From an uncultured Bacteroidales bacterium (lineage in GTDB: Bacteria > Bacteroidota > Bacteroidia > Bacteroidales > UBA932), in NCBI GenBank assembly GCA_947179325.1, contig CAMXAU010000022.1, forward strand, positions 1 to 51,274: a stretch of DNA of 51,274 nt, in the 5' to 3' direction. The first letter of the stretch is position 1; each line of letters starts with the position of its first letter. The notes below the pieces were generated by a model. It did no database searches and was not told where the DNA came from. It saw only the letters and a program-made list of their open reading frames with translations. Shown piece after piece: positions 14,574 to 23,644 of the stretch. The translations under genes were made by a program, and so were the position numbers.

Positions 14574-16780
14574 GGCTGTACAGTGTCATCATAATCATCT
14601 TCATCATTTTCGGTACCAACAAATGATGTAGCAAGAATGTCAGGATAGTATACGCAAAAATTGTATATGTCTTTATTGTTTAATGGATGCATTGGCTGGT
14701 TGACTCTGAAATGATGTAATTGGAAACATACAGTTCCTTCTTCTTTAAACTCTTTGTCACCTGGATAGCTCCCGTTTTTTGCATAACCAGCTTGAATATT
14801 ACGTAAATCATTGATTTTATGACTGCGTAAATCATCCAGTTTCTTTGCCTGATATGATATCTCGTACAATCTTACATACTTAATATTCATGCTGTCACGT
14901 AAATGTATCAAATATTGAATTGTAACATTCCTTCTTGTTATGTTTGGGACATCTCCATAACTTATATGTTTGAAGAAATCAATGAATTCATCTACCTGAA
15001 CGTAAGCAAATCTATGATTTCTAATAATGTTACCATCATAGTCAGGGCAGTTTTCAAATTTGCCATCCAGACTTTTAAGTAAATCATGGATGCGTTGCTT
15101 ATTTTCTTGATAACAATCTAATGAAATCATTTGTTTCCAACCTGACAGTTTGCTTCTCACAAGCTTTGATGATAGTATATTACTACGGGTTGGATTGAGG
15201 GTATCTGCCAGAAGCATAGCGTTGGAATGTTTTGAAAATTCCGCCAGCGATTCGTATTGGTTGAGGTTTGCACGAAGATTCTCTTCATGATCGACATAGT
15301 CGTTATACTCTATAAGGCTTTTTGTTGACAGATAGACCCTGCATATATCTATATAATTCAACTTGTATCCAAAGAATCTGCATCTCTGCTCTATTGTATC
15401 TGCATTGGATTTTCCCTTTGTCGTGCGAGGCATGTAAGACATGGACAAATGTTCAATGGTAAATCCACGGTTAAGCATGTCTGCTCCAACAAGAATGTGA
15501 CCTTTCTCCGATTCCCATGATATTCCTTGCTCTGCCACTGTGCCTCCTTTGGATTGAACAAGGTGGACTTTTGTCCTTACCATAGCACGAATTAGAGTAC
15601 CCATTACCTCATCAAATGATGGAATATCCGTCATGTATTTGGTAATAGAATTATATGCTGGTTTAAATGAGTCCCTGACTATTTGAGTGCCGAAATCATC
15701 TGCTGGGCCTCCTAATGCATTAATCCAGTTTTGTTTTGTGCATTGGGCCCATGTGGCAAATTTTGTATTAGTGTCGCATCTGCCGTCAACATGAATCATC
15801 ATAGAAAGATATTTTTCACGTTTCTGTATAAGGACAACGATAGCAACACTTATCAAGAACTCTTGCAATGCTCTTGACAGACTGTCTGGGACAGATGTCA
15901 AGGGATTGTCCTTATAATGATATACTTCTGTGTCAGGGATGATAGAAATTAACTGCAAGTCTTGATTCTTGAAAAAGAATTTTCCGCCTGTATAACCTTT
16001 CCCCGGTGTGAGGACTGTATGGTACGTAGGAGACAATATGTCGTTACTGTCAATCAGAAAAGCAGCCTGAGGGGTTGCTGTGTATTGTATATAGGAATGG
16101 CTTGGCAATGACTTTTTTAAACTCAGGATGCTTGAATATGTCCTGCTGAAATCATCCTCCTCCCATTCTGGCTTACTTGCATTCTTTCTTGCATAAGTGT
16201 TGAAACTTGATTGATCTGCTTCGTCGTCTATGATTAAGACACCGCATTGTTTTACTGTTGTAACCAAAGTAGGTGCTGAAAAAATGTCAGCAAGCCTGTT
16301 TATGTGCAGGTAGTGTTTTAAAATAGGAAACAACAAGACTTCCGGCCCAGTCTCTAAAATATTATAAATATAGTCATCAACGGCAAAAGTGCTTTCATTT
16401 GTATCAACAATTATGTAGTCATCACCTTCATCAGTCTTTAAATCATTGCGAAGGCGTTCTGATGTCTGACTCTGAAGATTGTTTTTAGTACCGGTAAGGT
16501 AGATGACCATGCGGTAGCCGTTATCCGCCGCCAGTGCTGTCAATGTCGTAAATGACAGTGTCTTTCCACTTTGCACATAGCCGACAGCGATATTGGTTAT
16601 GTGCCCATTGCGGCCTGGAATTGTACAATGGCTAAGAATCTTTATGGCTTCTTCGATTATAATATCTTTACTGTCTTCATCCAGTTTCGTTTGTGACTGC
16701 ATGAATGCTACTGTCCTGTCTCCGATTTTAATTTGGTTTGGGTTATGGACAGGATTAATGACTTCTATTGTATTTGCCAT
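14570..16780 (-). CDS. Z1-domain superfamily II helicase-like ATPase
   Basis: A 736-residue protein of the Z1 family. Walker A is AVGYVQSGKT (about 65-74), the Walker B motif is VLIIDDEADQSS (about 186-197), motif III is QYTATPQAAFL (about 236-246) and the C-terminal helicase lobe contains GHILVGADMLNRGFTIEHLS (about 435-454) with an RCRFFGYK arginine-finger region. The Z1 domain follows. These proteins occur with MORC/MutL-like ATPases, DUF4420 nucleases and DNA methylases in restriction-like defence systems, where they are thought to translocate on or remodel DNA. The gene overlaps the MORC stop (TAATG at 16778-16782) and the DUF4420 start. Length is normal. Family assignment is firm; the role in the complex is inferred. 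Confidence 0.88.
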   Translation of the reverse strand: MANTIEVINPVHNPNQIKIGDRTVAFMQSQTKLDEDSKDIIIEEAIKILSHCTIPGRNGHITNIAVGYVQSGKTLSFTTLTALAADNGYRMVIYLTGTKNNLQSQTSERLRNDLKTDEGDDYIIVDTNESTFAVDDYIYNILETGPEVLLFPILKHYLHINRLADIFSAPTLVTTVKQCGVLIIDDEADQSSFNTYARKNASKPEWEEDDFSRTYSSILSLKKSLPSHSYIQYTATPQAAFLIDSNDILSPTYHTVLTPGKGYTGGKFFFKNQDLQLISIIPDTEVYHYKDNPLTSVPDSLSRALQEFLISVAIVVLIQKREKYLSMMIHVDGRCDTNTKFATWAQCTKQNWINALGGPADDFGTQIVRDSFKPAYNSITKYMTDIPSFDEVMGTLIRAMVRTKVHLVQSKGGTVAEQGISWESEKGHILVGADMLNRGFTIEHLSMSYMPRTTKGKSNADTIEQRCRFFGYKLNYIDICRVYLSTKSLIEYNDYVDHEENLRANLNQYESLAEFSKHSNAMLLADTLNPTRSNILSSKLVRSKLSGWKQMISLDCYQENKQRIHDLLKSLDGKFENCPDYDGNIIRNHRFAYVQVDEFIDFFKHISYGDVPNITRRNVTIQYLIHLRDSMNIKYVRLYEISYQAKKLDDLRSHKINDLRNIQAGYAKNGSYPGDKEFKEEGTVCFQLHHFRVNQPMHPLNNKDIYNFCVYYPDILATSFVGTENDEDDYDDTVQP

Positions 16781-18360
16781 TATATTACGCCAAATAATGA
16801 ATTGAACTTATCCCTGAAATACTTTCCACCGCTTTGGCCACCTTGTGACAGACTTATTTCTGTAGCAACCATTACCTCAATGATGTAGGCAAGTTGCTCT
16901 TGTCCTTCAGGTGTTGCCAGTGATTTGTCAAATCTGTCAAAGATTGGGTTGCTTAGATTTATTGTCGCTATATAGTTATTATCATCGGAAACTTTTCTCA
17001 AATTATATAATCCTTGTTCTGTTACACTTTTTTCACCTTTTATTGTTAAAGGTATCTTTTCACCATTACTTAATGTAACATCTATAGAAACGGGCGGTAT
17101 CTGAAACTCGTCATTTTCTATTATAGGGTTACCAAAGAGATCTGTTGGTGGCTGTATTTCTTCAGTAGTAACAGATTCTGGGATTGAACTAATGATATTA
17201 TTTGATGTGCCAATAGGCCGAATCTCAGCATTTGTAAAATTATCAATCGGTTTAGTGAAACCTTTTGCAATCTGTTTTATGAGGTTTGTGCCAAGATTCT
17301 TTATTTCTTTCTTGGTCTTAGGCTTTGTGTAATTCTGTGCCTGGCCAAAGATGTCAAATGATTTGTTCTTGCTTAAATCATCTTTCAGTAATTCTACAAA
17401 ATAATTGAACTCATAATCTTCCTGAAATGAGTTTTTGGTAAAACTGACATCAAATCCCTCTAAGTGTAATTCGCCAAAAATCCTTTTATATTGAGGGGAC
17501 CCTTCTTGCCCGCAAAGGACTTTGGGCCTATATCTGTCATCATAGCTGCTGCCGATAACGCGGCCTCTTCTGAATAGCAAGAAACCATTGTCAGTGGAAG
17601 TGCTCATTGTTTCCAATATTCCAATAAAACCTTTTACAGAGTATTTTCCCGCTGAAAAGTCAATGGCTTTTTTCCATAGAATAACTTCACCGTCAGGAGA
17701 ATTATAATGAGGAGCATTCAGAAACTTAAGTTCCTGGTATTCCATTTGTTCTCCATTTATGATAAGATTTAATATGCCCTCACGTAATTGTTGCGTATAA
17801 ATGCTTGTTATATGTTTTTTGATATATGACAGCTGCCTTGGGCTTGGCTTGTTAGCAGACAGATTTGTTAGTGTAATGCGTGTATAATGAGTGTCGGCAT
17901 TACATTCTTCTTCCAAGACAGGAAGTTCTAAATCTTCATTGTCCACGACCTCCTGTAAATTGAAGATAAGAGTTTTATTGACAGGCTCTCCGTAGGCAGA
18001 AGTTTCAACTTTCCATATATTGCTTAACCAAATTGAAGAAACCTTCATGCCCATGCCAAATTCATTTAGTCCTTTGTTGTCAAGAGGGATGTTGGCTAAC
18101 TCAAATGCTCTTTGGTAATTGTCGTGTGTTATGCCGAAGGCATCATCTTCAATTGTAATTGTGTCGTTTTCAAAGTCAATATTAATAGTAACGGTTAGTT
18201 TACCATCAGGATTGATTCTATTCAGAATTTCCTTATGATTAAGGTAACTCTGAATAGAATTATCAACATATTCGGCTAAAGCATTCCATACTTTATTATT
18301 GATAAATCTAAAAACCTCGTACACTAAAGGTTTTGTCGCTATTGAGACATTATTTGCCAT
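16780..18360 (-). CDS. MORC/MutL-like GHKL ATPase
   Basis: A 526-residue protein from the ATG at 18360 (MANNVSIATK), which overlaps the methyltransferase stop by 11 bases; a longer frame to 18393 is less likely. The GHKL ATPase motifs are clear: ALAEYVDNSIQSY (N box, Asn34), EDDAFGIT (72-79, the Mg/nucleotide-contacting DxxxGI) and KGLNEFGMGMKVSSIWL (97-113, lid glycines). A second domain of the S5 type follows, and after about residue 340 comes a linker and a C-terminal region. Prokaryotic MORC-like ATPases of this kind sit in restriction-modification operons and are seen as relatives of the ancestors of eukaryotic MORC proteins. It probably acts as an ATP-driven clamp together with the Z1 protein. 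Confidence 0.87.
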   Translation of the reverse strand: MANNVSIATKPLVYEVFRFINNKVWNALAEYVDNSIQSYLNHKEILNRINPDGKLTVTINIDFENDTITIEDDAFGITHDNYQRAFELANIPLDNKGLNEFGMGMKVSSIWLSNIWKVETSAYGEPVNKTLIFNLQEVVDNEDLELPVLEEECNADTHYTRITLTNLSANKPSPRQLSYIKKHITSIYTQQLREGILNLIINGEQMEYQELKFLNAPHYNSPDGEVILWKKAIDFSAGKYSVKGFIGILETMSTSTDNGFLLFRRGRVIGSSYDDRYRPKVLCGQEGSPQYKRIFGELHLEGFDVSFTKNSFQEDYEFNYFVELLKDDLSKNKSFDIFGQAQNYTKPKTKKEIKNLGTNLIKQIAKGFTKPIDNFTNAEIRPIGTSNNIISSIPESVTTEEIQPPTDLFGNPIIENDEFQIPPVSIDVTLSNGEKIPLTIKGEKSVTEQGLYNLRKVSDDNNYIATINLSNPIFDRFDKSLATPEGQEQLAYIIEVMVATEISLSQGGQSGGKYFRDKFNSLFGVI

Positions 18361-19708
18361 AATCCAAAAGTTTTTCTGCAACTTTTTTAACAACCTCTAC
18401 ATTAACTGCATTTCCCAGAGCTTCGTAGCACCTTGATAATGGCAATCTGAAGTATTCTGAGCCAAAAGATAAACCTTGCATGCCTTGTACTGATGCTGCC
18501 TCATATAGCGTCATGTACCTTCCTTTGGAATGAATGTTTTCCGTTGTGTGTTTTTCTGGAAGGGTTATCCATGGGAATATGGGAATTTGTGTGCCTACAA
18601 GATTTAGTGCAGGAGAAAAAGTCGGTAATTTCACTCTAATTCCTGATGCCCTGAATTGCACAATCTTATCTTCAATTATGGGGGATGCGTCTTTGCCGCA
18701 ATTCCATTCAAATTTTAAATGGCTATTGTCGAATGTCTCCACACTTTGTCGCCATTCGTCTATCCAGCATTTATGCCGGGCATAAAAATCCCTGTTCAGA
18801 CTGATATACCTGATCTTCCATCGAGGGAATCTTCTGCTGCTTTTCGTTTGGGCGTAAATAGGCAATTGATTAAGACATTGTTCTTTATTTACCCCTTTAA
18901 CTATAACTCCCAATTTGCCGTTTGTGCCTTTTAGTTCTTCATAAGATTGAAAGGCAGGGGCAAGATCTTCGTAACGATAAGTCGCACCAAATTCCATTGC
19001 CCAAATAGGGAATGTAGGGATAGAGTCTCCGTGTGCTATAGTCTGATCAATGAATTTCTGCCAGACTTCAAGCTGTTTTAATGTCTCGGGTTTTAAAGGT
19101 GTAATCTTCTCGTCATGTTCATTAATTATAGACTTTATGTTACAAGTTGCATTCTTGTCGCCTTTCGGAAATTCAAAATTATCAAGATTGCCGAAATCTT
19201 TTCTCAGGCATACAATGTAAATTCTTTTTCGATGTTGCGGTATGCCAAATTGATGTGGAGATAATATTTCCGCTTTTACTGAGTATCCGAGTTTGTCCAG
19301 TTCGGTCGATATTACAGACCATGTGTTACCATTGTCATGCCCTTTTAAGTTGGCAACATTCTCTAAAATGACATATTTAGGATTGTGCTCTTTTAAAATT
19401 CCACAAATGTAATAAAAGAGATTGCCTCGTTCTTTTTCATCATTAAATCCCTGTCTTTTACCTGCTTGACTGAATGGCTGACAAGGGAAACCTGCGCATA
19501 AAATATCATGTGCCGGAATTTCGGATGGTTTGATCTTAGTTATGTCTCCATAAATGGGAGTATCTGGAAAATTTATCTTGTAAAGTTTTTGCAAGTCAAC
19601 TTTTAATTCCGATGCAAATACACATGTACAACCTAATTGGCTTAATGCCTGATGAAACCCTCCTAACCCTGCAAATAGGTCGATAAATGTCAACTGCTTT
19701 TTTGCCAT
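18350..19708 (-). CDS. DNA (cytosine-5)-methyltransferase
   Basis: A 452-residue C5-cytosine methyltransferase. Motif I is FIDLFAGLGGFHQAL (8-22), the catalytic motif IV is GFPCQPFSQAG (Cys76), motif VI is ILENVANL (ENV 116-118), motif VIII is QHRKRIYIV (158-166) and motif X is YEALGNAVNVEVV near the C-terminus. A long target-recognition region of about 200 residues lies between. I chose the ATG at 19708 because the frame upstream offers only a TTG at 19738. It is the first gene of the five-gene operon and its stop overlaps the MORC start. It would mark self DNA while the MORC, Z1 and DUF4420 proteins attack unmarked DNA. The target sequence cannot be predicted. Confidence 0.93.
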   Translation of the reverse strand: MAKKQLTFIDLFAGLGGFHQALSQLGCTCVFASELKVDLQKLYKINFPDTPIYGDITKIKPSEIPAHDILCAGFPCQPFSQAGKRQGFNDEKERGNLFYYICGILKEHNPKYVILENVANLKGHDNGNTWSVISTELDKLGYSVKAEILSPHQFGIPQHRKRIYIVCLRKDFGNLDNFEFPKGDKNATCNIKSIINEHDEKITPLKPETLKQLEVWQKFIDQTIAHGDSIPTFPIWAMEFGATYRYEDLAPAFQSYEELKGTNGKLGVIVKGVNKEQCLNQLPIYAQTKSSRRFPRWKIRYISLNRDFYARHKCWIDEWRQSVETFDNSHLKFEWNCGKDASPIIEDKIVQFRASGIRVKLPTFSPALNLVGTQIPIFPWITLPEKHTTENIHSKGRYMTLYEAASVQGMQGLSFGSEYFRLPLSRCYEALGNAVNVEVVKKVAEKLLDYGK

Positions 19709-19742
19709 ATTTTGTTTTATTCTTGCCTTGTTAATCAATTTG

Positions 19743-19773
19743 CGAAGTTACGTAAAAATCATGATTAATCAAA
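19743..19773 (-). promoter_or_regulatory. Promoter of the MTase-MORC-Z1 operon
   Basis: On the minus strand a -33 box TTTG (19770-19773) is followed after 19 bases by TAACTTCG (19743-19750), one mismatch from TAnnTTTG. Transcription would begin about 30 bases before the ATG at 19708. It lies between the methyltransferase and the end of the serine recombinase gene. Confidence 0.5.
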
Positions 19774-19845
19774 AGTAAGCCCAGTTTCCATTATTGGCGG
19801 AAAACGATAAATAAAGACTTGGAATCTGTCCATATTTATCGACCC

Positions 19846-20454
19846 TTATATCTCCCCAATGAAATTTTTGATGAATCGGGAGAGAGTCTTGCGGTCAACT
19901 TTGCAGGAAGCTGCTATTTGAGTTTGAGACATGCCTAAGCTGAGTTGCTTGATGATGTAGTTTTTCTTTTTGTAGAGTTTATGTTTTTCGGGAGCATTGG
20001 GTTTGCCTTTCGGACGGCCGAGTCTGACGCCTTCAGCCTTTTTTCGGGCAAGGGCTTCTTTCGTGCGCATGCTGATGAGATTGCGTTCGATTTCTGCAGA
20101 CAGGCCGAATGCAAATGCGAGTACCTTGCTGGAAATGTCGTCTCCAAGGCGGTAGTTGTCTTTGATGCTCCAGACATGACAGCCCTTGGACATGCATATT
20201 CCAAGGATTTCCATGATCATGAAGAGGTTTCTGCCAAGCCTGGAGAGCTCTGCACAGATAATGATATCTCCTTTACGGACACGCTTGAGAAGTTTTCCGA
20301 GCTGGCGTTTACTGTATGTCTTTGTTCCGCTGATGGTCTCTTCTATCCAGCCGTCGATGGAAAGTTTTTCCCTGATGCAGAATGCGCTGATTTCAAACCT
20401 TTGATTCTCAACAGTCTGTTTGTTGCTGCTGACCCTGATGTAGCCATATATCAT
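19846..20454 (-). CDS. Serine recombinase (resolvase/invertase family)
   Basis: A 202-residue small serine recombinase. It begins MIYGYIRVSSNKQ with the catalytic serine at position 9 or 10. AELSRLGRN (about 66-74) carries the conserved arginines, AFAFGLSAEIERNLISMRT covers the E-helix, and the C-terminal helix-turn-helix (GMSQTQIAASCKVDRKTLSR) contacts DNA. I chose the ATG at 20454 because a strong purine-rich ribosome-binding site (GAGGAGGGAG) lies just upstream; the frame extends to 20496 without one. It probably inverts or resolves a DNA segment. It is divergent from the PLD-helicase gene, and an inverted repeat lies in the shared intergenic region. It could be the mobility gene of the surrounding cassette. 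Confidence 0.9.
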   Translation of the reverse strand: MIYGYIRVSSNKQTVENQRFEISAFCIREKLSIDGWIEETISGTKTYSKRQLGKLLKRVRKGDIIICAELSRLGRNLFMIMEILGICMSKGCHVWSIKDNYRLGDDISSKVLAFAFGLSAEIERNLISMRTKEALARKKAEGVRLGRPKGKPNAPEKHKLYKKKNYIIKQLSLGMSQTQIAASCKVDRKTLSRFIKNFIGEI

Positions 20455-20495
20455 GTCAATCTCCCTCCTCAAATCATCAATGTAAAACATATTCA

Positions 20496-20519
20496 ACCAT
20501 CAGAAAAATGGCTGATGGT
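20496..20519. promoter_or_regulatory. Perfect 8-bp inverted repeat between divergent genes
   Basis: ACCATCAG (20496-20503) and CTGATGGT (20512-20519) with an 8-base spacer lie between the serine recombinase and the PLD-helicase gene. It may be a recombinase crossover or binding site, or an operator for either gene. Confidence 0.45.
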
Positions 20520-20560
20520 ACATCTTTTTGAACAAGTGTAAAGATAAATATTTTCTCGTT

Positions 20561-23518
20561 ATGAATGATTCTGAAAAAGATATTTTTTCAACCTCGAAAA
20601 TTGTTGCGGGCTATAATTGGGCATTTGTTGATTCCAGCAAAAAAGCAGAACTTGAGTATAGTCCGCAATTCATTTCTAATCATGCGGGAAACAAAGTACT
20701 GACTGCTATTGAACGTGAACTTCGGGATTGCGATGAACTTTTTATATCTGTGGCCTTCATTACAAGGGGAGGTGTAGCCCCATTGCTTGGAACGCTGAAA
20801 GAACTTGAAGCAAAGGGCATTAAAGGACGTATATTGACGACAGATTATCTTCTTTTCAGTGATCCTGCAGCCTTGGATACACTTAATGAATTGTCTAATC
20901 TTGACTTGCGTGTATTCAGAACAGCAGAAGCCGGGAAGGGGTTTCATACAAAGGGGTACATGTTCTATAAGGGTGATTCGTTGAGAATAATAGTCGGAAG
21001 TTCAAATTTGACACAGGCCGCCATAACCAAAAACCATGAATGGAATACAAAGATTGTCTCAATGGCGGAAGGACAATTTGCTGCTGATATTGAGTCAGAA
21101 TTCAACGAGTTGTGGAACAGTTCAGTATGTTATGATGACTACCGGGATGAATATGCAGAAAATTATCGCAATAAGACTTCTGAGAGAAAAGAACTTGACA
21201 GACTTTGCCGGACACTAGATCTCGGTTACTCCAAGGTCTTGAATCCAAATCTGATGCAAAGGCATTTCATTGATAACATAGAGCAGTTGTTGTTGCGTGG
21301 AGAGAAGAGAGCTTTGCTTATATCCGCAACAGGTACTGGAAAGACATATGCGTCAGCATTTGCAGTCAGGGATATATTCTCTAAATCTATTGTTTCCAAT
21401 AGAAAAGTACTCTTTCTGTCGCACCGTGAACAGATTAATAAGCAGGCCATGAAAAGCTATGCACGTATATTCGGCAATGGTGTGCATATGGGGCTTTTAT
21501 CCGGCAGCCATCAGGAGTTGTCTGCTGATTTCTTGTTTTCAACTATGCAGATGATGGCAAAAGATGATGTCAGATCAAATTTCTCCAGAAATGAGTTTTC
21601 GATAATTATACTGGATGAATGTCATAGAAGCGGAGCCGGAAGTTATCAGAAGATTATCAATTATTTTGAACCTGATCTTATACTTGGGATGTCTGCTTCT
21701 CCTGAAAGGACGGATGATTTTGACGTATTCAGTCTGTTTAACCATAATGTAGCATGTGAGATCCGTTTGCAGCAGGCACTGGAGAATGAGATGCTGTGTC
21801 CATTCCATTACTATGGAATCACGGATATGGAAATAGATGGCGTATCTTCTGATGTCAGGGATTTTGGCTTTCTGACTTCTGACCGGCGTGTGGAATATAT
21901 AATTTCTAAGGCAGAATATTTCGGATATAGTGGGGATAAGATACGTGGGCTGGTATTTTGCAGTACAAAGGCAGAGGCCAGGGAACTTAGCCTGAAGTTC
22001 AATGAGACAGGGAAGTATCGTACTGTTGCATTATGTGGTGAGGATTCTCAGGAGGTCAGGGAAAAGGCTGTTTCAAGATTGGCGGCCAAATCCGGGGAAG
22101 ATATTCTTGATTATATTTTTACGGTGGATATTTTTAATGAAGGCGTTGATATCCCGGAGATTAACCAGGTAATCATGCTGAGGCCTACCGAATCGCCCAT
22201 AGTATTTGTGCAGCAACTTGGGCGTGGATTGAGGAAATCTGAGGGGAAAGAGTATGTCATCGTACTTGACTTCATTGCAAATTATGATAATAACTATATG
22301 ATTCCCATTGCTTTGTCTGGTGACCGTACGGGAAATAAGGACAATATCAGGCGTAGTCTTATGGAAGGGAATAATCTCATCAGCGGAGCTTCGACAATCT
22401 ACTTTGATGAAATCTCAAAGCAGAGGATTTACGCTTCAATTGATGCAGCAAAATTGAATCGTGTGCAGGTCTTGAAGCAAGGGTATCAGAATCTGAAATT
22501 CAAGTTGGGCAGAATTCCTACTATGGCAGACTTTGATGAATATGGAGAACTGGATCCGCTGAGAATAATAGATGCATGTGGGTCTTATCATGGATTTCTG
22601 TCAAAGTATGAACCTGATTACAGAATTTCACTTGACTTGGTGCAGACAGAAATGATTGAGTTTGTATCGAGGAAGTTTGCGGCAGGAAAGCGTGTTCATG
22701 AACTTGCTCTACTTAACTTGCTCATTAATTCTTCTGAAGCTTTGCTTGAGGACTGGGAATTTGTAATGAGTGCAAAATATGGAATTGAAATAGATGAACT
22801 TGCCAGGACAAATGTGATAAATGTACTGACAAATGAATTCTTTGGAATAGGGGCAGCACGTGAAACTTTCAGAAATTGCATTTTCCTTGAGAAGACAGCC
22901 ACCGGTAAATATGCTGTTTCTGACATATTTTCTGAGTATATGTCGGATACGGATTTTATACAAATCATGCGTGAAATAATATCCTTTGGGCTTGAGCGTT
23001 ACAGGAGGGATTATGCTGGGCATGAGGCAGGTACATCGTTTGTCCTGAATAAGAAATATACGTACGAGGATGTGTGCCGCCTGCTGAACTGGAGGCAGAA
23101 TCAGGTCGCTACAAATATCGGAGGCTATAAATATGATGAATTGACTCATACATATCCTGTCTTCATAAATTATCACAAGCAGGAGGATATCAGTGATACC
23201 ACGAAATACGAGGACAGGTTTGAAAGTCCGTCTGACCTGATAGCAATTTCTAAGAGCAAGAGGACAACTCAGTCTCCGGATGTGCAGATGGCTTTGAAGT
23301 CAGTTGAGAGGGGAGTGCGGATGGATCTGTTTGTGCGCAAGAACAAGGATGACAAGGAATCTAAGGAGTTCTATTATCTTGGTCCGATAGTTCCTACCGG
23401 TAAGGCCGAAGACATCATAATGCCGAATACGGAGGCCACGGCAGTGGAAATCGGTTACCGCCTGCTGCGTCCAGTTGAGGCGAATTTGTATGAATATCTG
23501 ACAGGCGGTGAGATGTGA
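20561..23518 (+). CDS. PLD-nuclease / SF2 helicase / DUF3427 protein
   Basis: A 985-residue multidomain protein. Residues 40-170 form a phospholipase D-like nuclease domain with GFHTKGYMFY (His129, Lys131) and IIVGSSNLT. The SF2 helicase follows: SATGTGKT Walker A (about 255-262), LDECHRSG (about 350-357), MSASPERTDDFD, then VDIFNEGVDIPEI and VQQLGRGLRKSEGK in the second lobe. The last 150 residues match DUF3427, with YTYEDVCRLLNWRQNQ. This order (PLD, DEAD/DEAH helicase, DUF3427) is a known family of large defence-island proteins and is probably a self-contained nuclease-translocase. The ATG at 20561 is preferred over an upstream TTG at 20528. It is divergent from the serine recombinase; a role in phage restriction is inferred from domains and place. 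Confidence 0.9.
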   Translation: MNDSEKDIFSTSKIVAGYNWAFVDSSKKAELEYSPQFISNHAGNKVLTAIERELRDCDELFISVAFITRGGVAPLLGTLKELEAKGIKGRILTTDYLLFSDPAALDTLNELSNLDLRVFRTAEAGKGFHTKGYMFYKGDSLRIIVGSSNLTQAAITKNHEWNTKIVSMAEGQFAADIESEFNELWNSSVCYDDYRDEYAENYRNKTSERKELDRLCRTLDLGYSKVLNPNLMQRHFIDNIEQLLLRGEKRALLISATGTGKTYASAFAVRDIFSKSIVSNRKVLFLSHREQINKQAMKSYARIFGNGVHMGLLSGSHQELSADFLFSTMQMMAKDDVRSNFSRNEFSIIILDECHRSGAGSYQKIINYFEPDLILGMSASPERTDDFDVFSLFNHNVACEIRLQQALENEMLCPFHYYGITDMEIDGVSSDVRDFGFLTSDRRVEYIISKAEYFGYSGDKIRGLVFCSTKAEARELSLKFNETGKYRTVALCGEDSQEVREKAVSRLAAKSGEDILDYIFTVDIFNEGVDIPEINQVIMLRPTESPIVFVQQLGRGLRKSEGKEYVIVLDFIANYDNNYMIPIALSGDRTGNKDNIRRSLMEGNNLISGASTIYFDEISKQRIYASIDAAKLNRVQVLKQGYQNLKFKLGRIPTMADFDEYGELDPLRIIDACGSYHGFLSKYEPDYRISLDLVQTEMIEFVSRKFAAGKRVHELALLNLLINSSEALLEDWEFVMSAKYGIEIDELARTNVINVLTNEFFGIGAARETFRNCIFLEKTATGKYAVSDIFSEYMSDTDFIQIMREIISFGLERYRRDYAGHEAGTSFVLNKKYTYEDVCRLLNWRQNQVATNIGGYKYDELTHTYPVFINYHKQEDISDTTKYEDRFESPSDLIAISKSKRTTQSPDVQMALKSVERGVRMDLFVRKNKDDKESKEFYYLGPIVPTGKAEDIIMPNTEATAVEIGYRLLRPVEANLYEYLTGGEM

Positions 23519-23565
23519 CGGTATTCCTATAGTTGCCAAGAAGAACATCGGAATGAAAAATAAAC

Positions 23566-23573
23566 TATATTTG
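23566..23573 (+). promoter_or_regulatory. Promoter -7 box of the split TonB-like gene
   Basis: TATATTTG at 23566-23573 matches TAnnTTTG exactly and lies about 70 bases before the start at 23645. No good -33 box is seen. Confidence 0.45.
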
Positions 23574-23644
23574 CAGAACAGGTGGTTCCAAAAATATAGC
23601 CACGTAACACGAGTGCAACTATAACTAAACTCATTACAACAACT

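Noticed and set aside
19945..20541. Plus-strand open frame opposite the serine recombinase
   Set aside because: Antisense shadow of a gene with all resolvase motifs.
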